Shown here in pieces: positions 14,977 to 21,180 of a DNA stretch of 21,180 bases. Source of the stretch: Miniphocaeibacter sp964345925 (GTDB lineage Bacteria; Bacillota; Clostridia; Tissierellales; Peptoniphilaceae); contig CAYFSP010000030.1 in the NCBI GenBank assembly GCA_964345925.1, forward strand, positions 1-21,180. Direction: 5' to 3'. Numbering within the stretch: the first letter of the stretch is position 1; the number at the start of each line of letters is the position of its first letter. The translations under genes and the position numbers were made by a program. The notes below the pieces were generated by a model. It made no database searches and was not told the origin of the DNA. It saw only the letters and a program-made list of their open reading frames with translations.

Positions 14977-16506
14977 CTAGTGTTTAAAATGTCTCATTCC
15001 TGTAAAGACAACTGCTATACCATACTTGTTTGCAAGTTCTATAACATCTCCATCTTTAACTGATCCACCTGGCTGAATCACAGCTTTAATACCAACCTTG
15101 TGAAGTTCCTCTACTGTGTCTGCAAAGAAGAACCCATCTGATGCAAGTACTGAACCCTTCAATGGTTTTATAGCTCTATCTATTGCCTTTTCAACTGCCC
15201 AATGTCTTCTAACTTCACCTTGTCCGATTGCTATTGTCTGTTTATCCTTTGATATAACAACTCCATTGGAATTAATATATTTTGAAGCCTTCCAAGCGAA
15301 TAGAAGTTCTTCCAATTCTTCTTCTGTTGGTCTTTTTTCAGTAACAAATTCTAATTTATCACCTAATGATTTGCTATCTCTGTCTTGATATAGAATTCCA
15401 CCAATAACATCTTTAGTTTCTTTTTTTACTAATGATACTTCATTTATATTTTCCATTTGTAACAATCTAATATTTTTCTTTTTTGTAAGTATTTCTAAAG
15501 CTTTTTCATCATAACTTGGTGCTACCACTACTTCAAGAAATATTTCTGAAAGAAGCGCTGCTGTACTTTCATCAACTTTACGATTTAAGGATATTATTCC
15601 TCCAAAAATGGAAATATCATCTGCTTCATATGCTTTTTTAAATGCCTCATATAAATTCTCTCCCGAAGCTATTCCACATGGATTGTTATGTTTTACTGCA
15701 ACTGCTGTAGGTTCTTCAAACTCCTTAAGCATTTTTACTGCTCCATACAAATCATTTAGATTATTGAATGAAAGTTCTTTGCCATGTAGCTGTACAATAT
15801 CCGTTTTTTCTTCTGCATCTTCATTTATTCTTTCATAATACCTTGCTGATTGATGCGGATTTTCTCCATATCTTAAAGACTGTTTAAGTCTATATGTAAA
15901 TGTAATATTTTCAGGGTATTCAATATTGTTTATCTCATTAAAATAATTGGAAATTAGACTGTCATATTGTGCTGTTACTCCAAAAGCTTTACCTGAAAGT
16001 CTTCTTCTTTCCTCTAAGGATAAATCACCATTTTCTTTTATTTCATTTAAAATAAAATCATAATCTTTTATACTGGTAACTATTATTACATCCTTATAAT
16101 TTTTTGCAGCTGCCCTTATCATAGAAGGCCCACCAATATCTATTTTTTCAATTAGCTCTTCATGAGTTGAATTTATATTGTTCAAAGTTTCTTCAAAGGG
16201 ATAAAGTGTATTTACCACCATATCTATTGAATTTATTCCATGTTTTTCTATGGTATTTACATGTTCTTGTAATTCTCTTCTATAAAGAATTCCACCATGT
16301 ATTTTAGGATGTAAAGTTTTTACCCTACCATCTAATATCTCTGGAAAGTCGGTTATATCGTTTACATCTATAACTTCAACACCATTATCATTTAAATGTT
16401 TATAAGTACCACCTGTTGAAATTATTCTCCATCCTAATTCTACTAGTCCCTTTGTGAAGTCAGCAACTCCCTCTTTTTCATATACTGAAATTAATGCAGT
16501 TTTCAT
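14977..16506 (-). CDS. purH: PurH, bifunctional AICAR formyltransferase / IMP cyclohydrolase
   Basis: A 509-residue enzyme for the last two steps of de novo IMP synthesis: formyl transfer from 10-formyl-THF to AICAR, then ring closure. The N-terminal IMP cyclohydrolase domain (about 1-195) begins KTALISVYEK and has LHPKIHGGILYRR and DIGGPSMIRAAAKN. The formyltransferase domain shows LRYGENPHQ and AVKHNNPCGIA with the catalytic Lys-His, and ends with IQPGGSVKDGDVI and FTGMRHFKH. Two ATG codons stand in tandem (16509 and 16506); the second has the better spacing from AGGAGG and gives the usual N-terminus. The gene is alone, not in a pur operon. Confidence 0.95.
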   Translation of the reverse strand: MKTALISVYEKEGVADFTKGLVELGWRIISTGGTYKHLNDNGVEVIDVNDITDFPEILDGRVKTLHPKIHGGILYRRELQEHVNTIEKHGINSIDMVVNTLYPFEETLNNINSTHEELIEKIDIGGPSMIRAAAKNYKDVIIVTSIKDYDFILNEIKENGDLSLEERRRLSGKAFGVTAQYDSLISNYFNEINNIEYPENITFTYRLKQSLRYGENPHQSARYYERINEDAEEKTDIVQLHGKELSFNNLNDLYGAVKMLKEFEEPTAVAVKHNNPCGIASGENLYEAFKKAYEADDISIFGGIISLNRKVDESTAALLSEIFLEVVVAPSYDEKALEILTKKKNIRLLQMENINEVSLVKKETKDVIGGILYQDRDSKSLGDKLEFVTEKRPTEEELEELLFAWKASKYINSNGVVISKDKQTIAIGQGEVRRHWAVEKAIDRAIKPLKGSVLASDGFFFADTVEELHKVGIKAVIQPGGSVKDGDVIELANKYGIAVVFTGMRHFKH

Positions 16507-16552
16507 CATACCTCCTAAATTTTCGTTCTTAATAATTTACGTATATTCTAAC

Positions 16553-16565
16553 ATAAGATATTGAC
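16553..16565 (-). repeat. Inverted 13-mer shared by the purH and pheA leaders, copy 1
   Basis: GTCAATATCTTAT on the minus strand, upstream of purH. The identical 13 bases occur on the plus strand at 16722-16734, upstream of pheA, so each copy points in the direction of its own gene. Confidence 0.6.
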
Positions 16566-16688
16566 CTTATAAAATTAATTTCATTTATTAATCTAATAAA
16601 AGTCTAATATACCTTTTACTATACTCAGCTAATATTTTTAATATGTTTAATAACCAATACTCTTTCTTAGTCATCATATTTGTATAGA

Positions 16689-16719
16689 TTGTTAAATTAT
16701 TTTAAATTTATGTTATAAT
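16689..16719 (+). promoter_or_regulatory. Possible promoter of pheA
   Basis: TTGTTA (16689-16694) and TATAAT (16714-16719) with a long 19-base spacer. The -10 box is good; the -35 is uncertain. Confidence 0.4.
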
Positions 16720-16721
16720 AA

Positions 16722-16734
16722 GTCAATATCTTAT
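16722..16734 (+). repeat. Inverted 13-mer shared by the purH and pheA leaders, copy 2
   Basis: GTCAATATCTTAT, three bases after the pheA -10 box and directly before the AGGAGG ribosome binding site. It pairs with copy 1 at 16553-16565. Confidence 0.6.
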
Positions 16735-16746
16735 AGGAGGGATTAA

Positions 16747-17577
16747 ATGAAAATTGGTTATCAAGGTGTTCCTGGTGCTTACAGTGAAGTTGCAACAATA
16801 AATTTTTTTGGTGAAAACGGATACGAATCCGTCGGTTACGATAATTTTAGAACTTTAATAAAGGATTTATCCAATAATATTATAGATTATGCAGTACTAC
16901 CTATAGAAAATTCTACAACTGGAATAATTTATAGAACTATGGATTTAATAAGACATAATAATATCTTTGCTATAGGTGAAGTATTTGTTCCTATACACCA
17001 TCAACTAATAGGATTTCCAGATTCAACCTTTGAAGATATTACCGATGTTTATTCCCATCCAGAAGCACTTAGTCAATGTAATTATTTTTTTGAATACAAT
17101 GAACAATTAAATCCTATCTCTTGGAAAGATACATCTGAATCAGTTGGCTATATTAAAAGAAATAATTTAAAAAACTCTGCTGCCCTAGCTAGTAAAAGAG
17201 CAGCTGAAATATATGAAATGAAAGTTTTAAGAGATAATGTACAGGATATTTTCCATAATACCACTAGATTTTTAATATTTCAAAATAAAATCCAAGTGCC
17301 TGAAAATGCAAATAAAACAACAATGTACTTTCAAGTTCAACATACATCTGGTGCTTTGCTTTCAGCATTACAGTGTTTTGCCAATGAAGGTTTAAACTTA
17401 ATAAATTTAAATTCAAGGCCTCTTGGAAATGAAAATATATTTCAATATGGATTTTTCATTGAAATAGATGAAAGCTTAAAAACTGAAGCCATGCAAAGGG
17501 CAATTGAAGCTATGAAGCCACATGTTACCATTACAAATATAATAGGAAGCTACCAAAAAGGTGAGCTTCCTATATAA
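16747..17577 (+). CDS. pheA: Prephenate dehydratase
   Basis: A 276-residue monofunctional enzyme that converts prephenate to phenylpyruvate in phenylalanine synthesis. The catalytic domain (1-180) has GYQGVPGAYSEVA, the PIENSTTG motif, VPIHHQLIG and the NTTRF motif with the catalytic Thr-Arg-Phe. The C-terminal ACT domain (about 193-270) has LLSALQCFANEGLNLINLNSRP, the usual ESRP element being NSRP here, and would bind phenylalanine for feedback inhibition. There is no chorismate mutase domain. Start is ATG at 16747 after AGGAGG. It converges on tyrA with three bases between the stops, and its last codons form a hairpin (17542-17573). Confidence 0.94.
   Translation: MKIGYQGVPGAYSEVATINFFGENGYESVGYDNFRTLIKDLSNNIIDYAVLPIENSTTGIIYRTMDLIRHNNIFAIGEVFVPIHHQLIGFPDSTFEDITDVYSHPEALSQCNYFFEYNEQLNPISWKDTSESVGYIKRNNLKNSAALASKRAAEIYEMKVLRDNVQDIFHNTTRFLIFQNKIQVPENANKTTMYFQVQHTSGALLSALQCFANEGLNLINLNSRPLGNENIFQYGFFIEIDESLKTEAMQRAIEAMKPHVTITNIIGSYQKGELPI
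17542..17573 (+). terminator. Hairpin within the last codons of pheA
   Basis: ATAGGAAGCT (17542-17551) pairs perfectly with AGCTTCCTAT (17564-17573); an inner ACC/GGT pair gives about 13 bp with one bulged G. It encodes the last residues of PheA and is followed by a weak TA-rich tail, so it may end pheA and block read-through into tyrA. Confidence 0.55.
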
Positions 17578-17580
17578 TAA

Positions 17581-18453
17581 TTATATTTCTCTTGAACGTC
17601 GTTGACGACTTTGCTCTAGAATTTGCCAGATTAAATCATAATCTTCATTTTCTAGGGCATTTTTTAATCTACTAAACTCTTTAGAGAATTTATCCATTTC
17701 TTCAATTAAATCATCTTTTGACTCTAAAAATGCGTCTGTCCATAAATTCGGATTAATCCTTGCAACTCTTGTAATATCTTTAAAACTACCACCAACAAAA
17801 TATTCCACCTGATCATCATATGACGGAGAATTTGTAATTGCAACAGAAATTGCATGAACAAGTTGACTTGCATAGGCAATTTTCTTATCATGTGTTTCAA
17901 TATCCGTTATTTCCACACCTTTACATTTTATAGCCATCGCTAATGTCTTTATTAATTCTATATTATCTTTCTTGTTTTTATCTGTAGGAGTTAGAATATA
18001 ATTTGCATTATAAAATATTGATTTATCCGCATTTAAAAACCCACTAAATTCATTACCAGCCATTGGATGACCTGGTATATAATCAATATCATCCCGTAAG
18101 AAGGATAAAATCTCTGGTACGAGCTTTTTCTTTGTACCTGCTAAATCAGTAACAACAGTACCAGGTTTTAAATGGTCTTGATTTTTTCTAAGAAAATCAA
18201 CAATACCCGATGGATACATGGAAAGAATTAATAAATCAGTATCCTTTAAAAGCTCTTCTGGATAAATTGAACCCTTATCTACAGCCTTTAATGCTACAGC
18301 AGCCTTTACAGTATTTTCAGTTTTGGAAATTCCATATAAATTTTTAGGTCTTATCCATTCCTTAATAGCCAACGCCATGGATCCACCTTCCATTCCAAGT
18401 CCTGCTACAGTAATATTCATATTTTTTAAATCTTCAAAATAATTTTTTTCCAT
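17581..18453 (-). CDS. tyrA: Prephenate dehydrogenase
   Basis: A 290-residue NAD(P)-dependent enzyme that oxidises and decarboxylates prephenate to hydroxyphenylpyruvate in tyrosine synthesis. It has an N-terminal Rossmann fold (NITVAGLGMEGGSMALAI, residues 13-30), DLLILSMYPSG, the conserved VTDLAGTKK, and the active-site segment YIPGHPMAGNEFSGF with the catalytic His. The helical C-terminal dimerisation part contains HDKKIAYASQLVHAIS. No ACT domain is fused. Start is ATG at 18453 after GAGGG. It is transcribed towards pheA; the two genes that split prephenate lie tail to tail. Confidence 0.93.
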   Translation of the reverse strand: MEKNYFEDLKNMNITVAGLGMEGGSMALAIKEWIRPKNLYGISKTENTVKAAVALKAVDKGSIYPEELLKDTDLLILSMYPSGIVDFLRKNQDHLKPGTVVTDLAGTKKKLVPEILSFLRDDIDYIPGHPMAGNEFSGFLNADKSIFYNANYILTPTDKNKKDNIELIKTLAMAIKCKGVEITDIETHDKKIAYASQLVHAISVAITNSPSYDDQVEYFVGGSFKDITRVARINPNLWTDAFLESKDDLIEEMDKFSKEFSRLKNALENEDYDLIWQILEQSRQRRSREI

Positions 18454-18526
18454 ATTTCCCTCGACTTTTTATAATTAATTACTATTTTACCATATATTAT
18501 AAATTCTAATTTTAATTCTACACAAA

Positions 18527-18550
18527 AATAAGAGCGTATTCGCTCTTATT
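18527..18550 (-). terminator. Terminator after the YxeA-like gene
   Basis: A perfect 10-bp stem AATAAGAGCG/CGCTCTTATT around TATT, just after the stop at 18558, followed by TTTTGTG on the minus strand. Confidence 0.7.
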
Positions 18551-18557
18551 ATATATT

Positions 18558-18950
18558 TTATTTGTTTTTCTCAATAATTTTTAAAATATTTTCTGGAACT
18601 TCTTCTCTAGTTATTATTTTTTCACCTGTAACTATTTGTTTACTAGCTTCTATTTTCATGAAAGTTCCTGGTTGTAATAATTCTTCTGGCTTATCTTTAT
18701 ACACTGTAAACTCTAAAATTCTTTCTTCTTTTCCATTATATGATTTTAATGCATAATTTCTTCCTTTACCCATTTCATCACCACTATCATCATATATTGG
18801 TTCTACTTCAGTGCTTTCATCAGCTGGAACCATTGCATAATAAGATGTTCCAACATATCTGTTTTCATAATATTCCTTACCCTTTATTACACCAAGTGCA
18901 ACTAAACCTATTAAACCCAAAATTAAAATAAACTTTATTATTTTTTTCAT
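18558..18950 (-). CDS. YxeA-like (DUF1093) exported small protein
   Basis: A 130-residue protein with an N-terminal hydrophobic segment (about residues 5-22) after MKKIIK, so it is secreted or membrane-anchored. The rest fits the YxeA/DUF1093 pattern: YYAMV near the start, YALKSYNGKEERILEFTVYK, LLQPGTFMKIEASKQIVTGEKIITREEVPENI. YxeA-like proteins often accompany antimicrobial-peptide-type ABC transporters in Firmicutes. Its ATG overlaps the permease stop by one base (TAATG), so it belongs to that operon. Function is unknown. Confidence 0.78.
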   Translation of the reverse strand: MKKIIKFILILGLIGLVALGVIKGKEYYENRYVGTSYYAMVPADESTEVEPIYDDSGDEMGKGRNYALKSYNGKEERILEFTVYKDKPEELLQPGTFMKIEASKQIVTGEKIITREEVPENILKIIEKNK

Positions 18951-19681
18951 TAATTAAACTCCAATTCCAATTTCTTAAACATTATTATTGATAAAATTAT
19001 AGATACTACAAAATATATTGCTATACCGATTAAATTTATATATTCCCCATTTATTATTCCATTAGTCAATGGAGTAAACATCCAATCTGTTATATCTCCA
19101 ATTAAATTTACCACCTGTTTACTTCCTAATACAAGACTTAATATCATATTGATTGTACCTGTACATAGTAGTATATATGATATTATTCCGTATAATGATT
19201 TTCTAGTTGTATATAACAATATACTAGCTATTGATATATATCCCATAATTAAAATTATTGTTCCTAATGTTAACAGTAATAAATTTTTTATAATTTCATT
19301 TGAATAAGTGAATTTATAAAAGCTTCCAACTAAGAAAAATACTCCAGCTAAAACCAATATAATAATTAGAGTCAAAATAAAAGATACTATTAATTTATAA
19401 ATAACCAGTTTATATCTCTTTATTCCAAATCCTACTGAAGAATTTATTATATTGTTATTAAAATCATCATTATATACCGTTATGAAAATATATATTCCAA
19501 ATACCATAGGTATTAAGCTAATCAACATTCCTACTGGTTGAAAAAAGTCATTTATAGTTGCATTGGAAGGAAGAATCATATAATTTAATGCAGCGTAACC
19601 AACTGCCACAACTAGTAAAAGTATATATAAACTCTTCTTCTTTAAAATTCTGTATAATTCAGCTTTTAAATATTTAGTCAT
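18950..19681 (-). CDS. ABC-2 type transporter permease
   Basis: A 243-residue membrane protein with about six hydrophobic segments (first near residues 17-35), a cytoplasmic Lys-rich N-terminus (MTKYLKAELYRILKKK) typical of ABC-2 permeases, and NDDFNNNIINSSVGFGIKRYKLVIYKL between segments 2 and 3, also characteristic. Start is ATG at 19681 after GGAGGAGG; the in-frame TTG at 19696 lies before the ribosome site. It overlaps the ATPase stop by eight bases, which indicates coupling. Substrate is unknown; bacitracin- or lantibiotic-type resistance is one option. Confidence 0.85.
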   Translation of the reverse strand: MTKYLKAELYRILKKKSLYILLLVVAVGYAALNYMILPSNATINDFFQPVGMLISLIPMVFGIYIFITVYNDDFNNNIINSSVGFGIKRYKLVIYKLIVSFILTLIIILVLAGVFFLVGSFYKFTYSNEIIKNLLLLTLGTIILIMGYISIASILLYTTRKSLYGIISYILLCTGTINMILSLVLGSKQVVNLIGDITDWMFTPLTNGIINGEYINLIGIAIYFVVSIILSIIMFKKLELEFN

Positions 19682-20588
19682 TCTTTCCTCCTCCAATTAA
19701 CGAAAAATAGTAATCTTCCAAAGTACTTTCCTCTTTATAAATCTCATAAACCTCTATACTGTTTTCAATAAGTGTTTTATTTATTAAATTCGTGTTTTCC
19801 AATTTTTCATTGATCTCAATTCTATTTTCATCAATCAACTTTATATTTGTAATACCAAATTTTTCACTTAATATTTTAATAGATTTATTTAAATCATCAA
19901 CTTTTAACATAATAGAACTACTGGTTTTATCGTGTAGTTCCTCATAGCTTATTTCTTTAACCAATTTTCCATGATCAATTATTCCAAATCTATTAGCAAC
20001 TAAATCAAGTTCTTTTAAAATATGTGAAGAAACAATTAAAGTTGTATTACATTCTTTATTTAAAAGTAAAATAATATTTCTAATATCTACAATTCCTTGG
20101 GGATCAAGTCCGTTAATAGGCTCATCTAATACTATTATTTCAGGATTTCCAAGCATTGCAGTAGCAATTCCAAGCCTTTGTTTCATTCCCATAGAATATG
20201 CTTTAAAAGGTTTTTTAACACCTTTAAGACCTACAATTTCTAAAACTCTATCAGTTTCTTTTTTGTTTTTTAATCCCTTTAACTTTCTATAGTATTCAAT
20301 ATTTTCTTTAGCATTTAAATAAGGAAAAAAACTCTGGCCAATATAAAAACCAATTTTCTTTCTATTTTTTAATATTTCCCCTTCATTTTTACTATTTAAA
20401 ATAGATAAATTGCCTTCACTTTTTTCAGAAAGACCCATAATTATTTTTAATAAAGTAGTTTTACCAGCTCCATTTTGTCCAATTAAACCATAAATATCTC
20501 TTTCATAAACTTCTAAATTAATATTATCCAAAGCTTTAAAACTTCCATATTTTTTAGAAAGTCCATCTATCTTTAAAATACTTTTCAT
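19674..20588 (-). CDS. ABC transporter ATP-binding protein, BcrA-like
   Basis: A 304-residue ATPase with Walker A GQNGAGKTTLL, Q-loop in IGFYIGQSFFPY, signature YSMGMKQRLGIA, Walker B IIVLDEPINGLDPQG and an H-loop in VSSHIL. The C-terminal 90 residues resemble the accessory domain of BcrA-like and other drug-export ATPases. Of two tandem ATG codons (20591, 20588), the second is better spaced from AAGGAGGA. It is the first gene of a three-gene operon with an ABC-2 permease and a YxeA-like protein. Export or self-protection against a peptide is the usual role, but the substrate cannot be read from sequence. Confidence 0.88.
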   Translation of the reverse strand: MKSILKIDGLSKKYGSFKALDNINLEVYERDIYGLIGQNGAGKTTLLKIIMGLSEKSEGNLSILNSKNEGEILKNRKKIGFYIGQSFFPYLNAKENIEYYRKLKGLKNKKETDRVLEIVGLKGVKKPFKAYSMGMKQRLGIATAMLGNPEIIVLDEPINGLDPQGIVDIRNIILLLNKECNTTLIVSSHILKELDLVANRFGIIDHGKLVKEISYEELHDKTSSSIMLKVDDLNKSIKILSEKFGITNIKLIDENRIEINEKLENTNLINKTLIENSIEVYEIYKEESTLEDYYFSLIGGGKND

Positions 20589-20605
20589 CATTTCCTCCTT
20601 GTATT

Positions 20606-20627
20606 GTGTACTTGTTGATTAATACAC
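20606..20627. promoter_or_regulatory. Possible GntR/YtrA-type operator
   Basis: GTGTA and TACAC separated by 12 bases (20606-20610, 20623-20627), with weaker outer symmetry (TTG and CAA). YtrA-type GntR regulators of ABC operons bind GTGTA-N-TACAC-like sites. It lies between the promoter and the ATPase start. No regulator gene is in the window. Confidence 0.35.
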
Positions 20628-20631
20628 CAAG

Positions 20632-20660
20632 GTGATATCATATAGTTTTTAAAATTGCAA
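20632..20660 (-). promoter_or_regulatory. Probable promoter of the ABC exporter operon
   Basis: TTGCAA (20655-20660), 17 bases, TATCAC (20632-20637) on the minus strand, upstream of the candidate operator. Confidence 0.4.
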
Positions 20661-20734
20661 TATATTATTGTCTTTTTTATAAAAATATATTAAAACACAA
20701 AAAAAGAAAGCAACGAAGCTGAAGTAGTAAGATC

Positions 20735-20771
20735 AAAGTAGGCATGTAATAAAAAACATGTCTACTTTTTT
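20735..20771 (+). terminator. Hairpin with T-run ahead of the transposase gene
   Basis: A 13-bp stem with one G-U pair (20735-20747 with 20756-20768) followed by T up to 20771; outer ATCAAA/TTTGAT bases extend it imperfectly. Such hairpins near insertion-sequence ends can stop transcription entering from outside. The exact left end of the element is not determined. Confidence 0.55.
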
Positions 20772-20809
20772 GATACAATAAAAAGAAAATAAATATAGGG
20801 GGAATTAAA

Positions 20810-21128
20810 ATGCCAAGTGGAAGACCTAAAGGTGGTAAAAACAGAAAATGGTCTGTGGAAAAAAGAAAGAATAGTAAAAAAATACTTAAATGGAGAATTC
20901 AGTCAACAAGAACTATCTAAAGAAGAAAATGTATCTGTGGGATTGTTAAACTCATGGATACATAAATATTTAGAGAATGGAATAGATGGATTTAAATCAA
21001 AGCGTAAAGGCAATATATTTTCAGCATTACATACAAGCAAATCACTTTCAGAAAATGATAGATTAAAATTAATAATTATGAAACAAGAAATTGAAATCGA
21101 ACGTTTAAAAAAGGGGTACGAGGTGAAA
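20810..21128 (+). pseudogene. IS3-family transposase OrfA, frameshifted and truncated
   Basis: ATG at 20810, after GGGGG, begins MPSGRPKGGKNRKWSVEK, a typical OrfA start. The frame is lost in a run of six A (20859-20864). One base fewer there joins it to KERIVKKYLNGEFSQQELSK, then a helix-turn-helix (ENVSVGLLNSWIHKYLENG) and a leucine-zipper-like end (RLKLIIMKQEIEIERLKKGY). The normal OrfA would continue, but at 21129 the sequence changes into the inverted repeat of another element, so the reading frame ends within foreign DNA. The gene cannot encode an active transposase. Confidence 0.75.
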
Positions 21129-21180
21129 TGTACTGACCCCAAAAAGTTGGACAAATAATTAAGCTGTTAATAAGGACGAA
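21129..21180 (+). mobile_element. Left end of a second IS3-family (IS150-like) element
   Basis: From 21129 the sequence TGTACTGACCCCAAAAAG and the following GTTGGACA form a well-known IS3/IS150-group terminal repeat (5' TG, CCCCAAAAAGTT, GGACA). It stands in the middle of the OrfA reading frame, so the element is inserted in the first transposase gene. Its own genes lie beyond the window. Confidence 0.7.

Noticed and set aside
20859..20865. Programmed frameshift at AAAAAAG in the transposase gene
   Set aside because: The required shift and phase do not fit the usual -1 slip, and it lies at codon 18 rather than at the OrfA/OrfB junction.

Overview
The window is AT-rich DNA with short intergenic gaps, strong AGGAGG-type ribosome binding sites and a strictly anaerobic gene set: an [FeFe] hydrogenase, rubrerythrin with a PerR-type operator, and a YedF/DUF3343 selenium-sulfur module. 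This fits a low-GC clostridial Firmicute, possibly of the Tissierellales; the genus cannot be fixed from the sequence. A 100-base run of N shows that it is a draft assembly. Almost all genes lie on the minus strand. No rRNA, tRNA, CRISPR array or riboswitch was seen.

Layout, left to right. (1) 1-551: a partial unknown gene leaving the window and a 38-codon small ORF, each behind a near-identical promoter of ECF-sigma type. (2) 552-1904: an NCS2 purine/xanthine permease. (3) 2025-4956: one tightly packed minus-strand operon, read as membrane-anchored propeller-like protein, yedF, DUF3343, MscS channel, DUF951. (4) 5102-5683: rubrerythrin with a perfect 7-1-7 PerR-type box over its start point. 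(5) 5799-9153: a methionine-type ABC operon, metN-metI-DUF169-metQ, in which the last two genes are broken. (6) 9357-13449: a trimeric NAD-linked [FeFe] hydrogenase operon hydC-hydB-hydA; hydB is cut by one in-frame TAG and hydC contains the assembly gap. (7) 13450-13856: an intergenic region with the hydrogenase promoter and, on the plus strand, an orphan promoter with a CtsR-like operator that leads only to a terminator. (8) 13857-14975: a Crp/Fnr-family regulator and a divergent YlxP-like (DUF503) gene. (9) 14977-18453: purH, pheA (plus strand) and tyrA. (10) 18558-20588: an ABC exporter operon ending in a YxeA-like protein. (11) 20700-21180: the N-terminal part of a frameshifted IS3-type orfA, interrupted by the left end of a second IS3-family element.

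How the genes work together: the hydrogenase would couple NAD(H), and possibly ferredoxin, to H2; rubrerythrin removes peroxide; pheA and tyrA complete phenylalanine and tyrosine synthesis; purH closes IMP synthesis while the permease imports purines; YedF and DUF3343 are thought to handle selenium or sulfur.

The most notable observations are: four coding lesions within 7 kb (TGA and a lost A in metQ, TAA in DUF169, TAG in hydB); the orphan CtsR-type promoter with a possible ~108-nt RNA; the twin ECF-like promoters; and the nested insertion sequences. I found no clear new multi-gene system.
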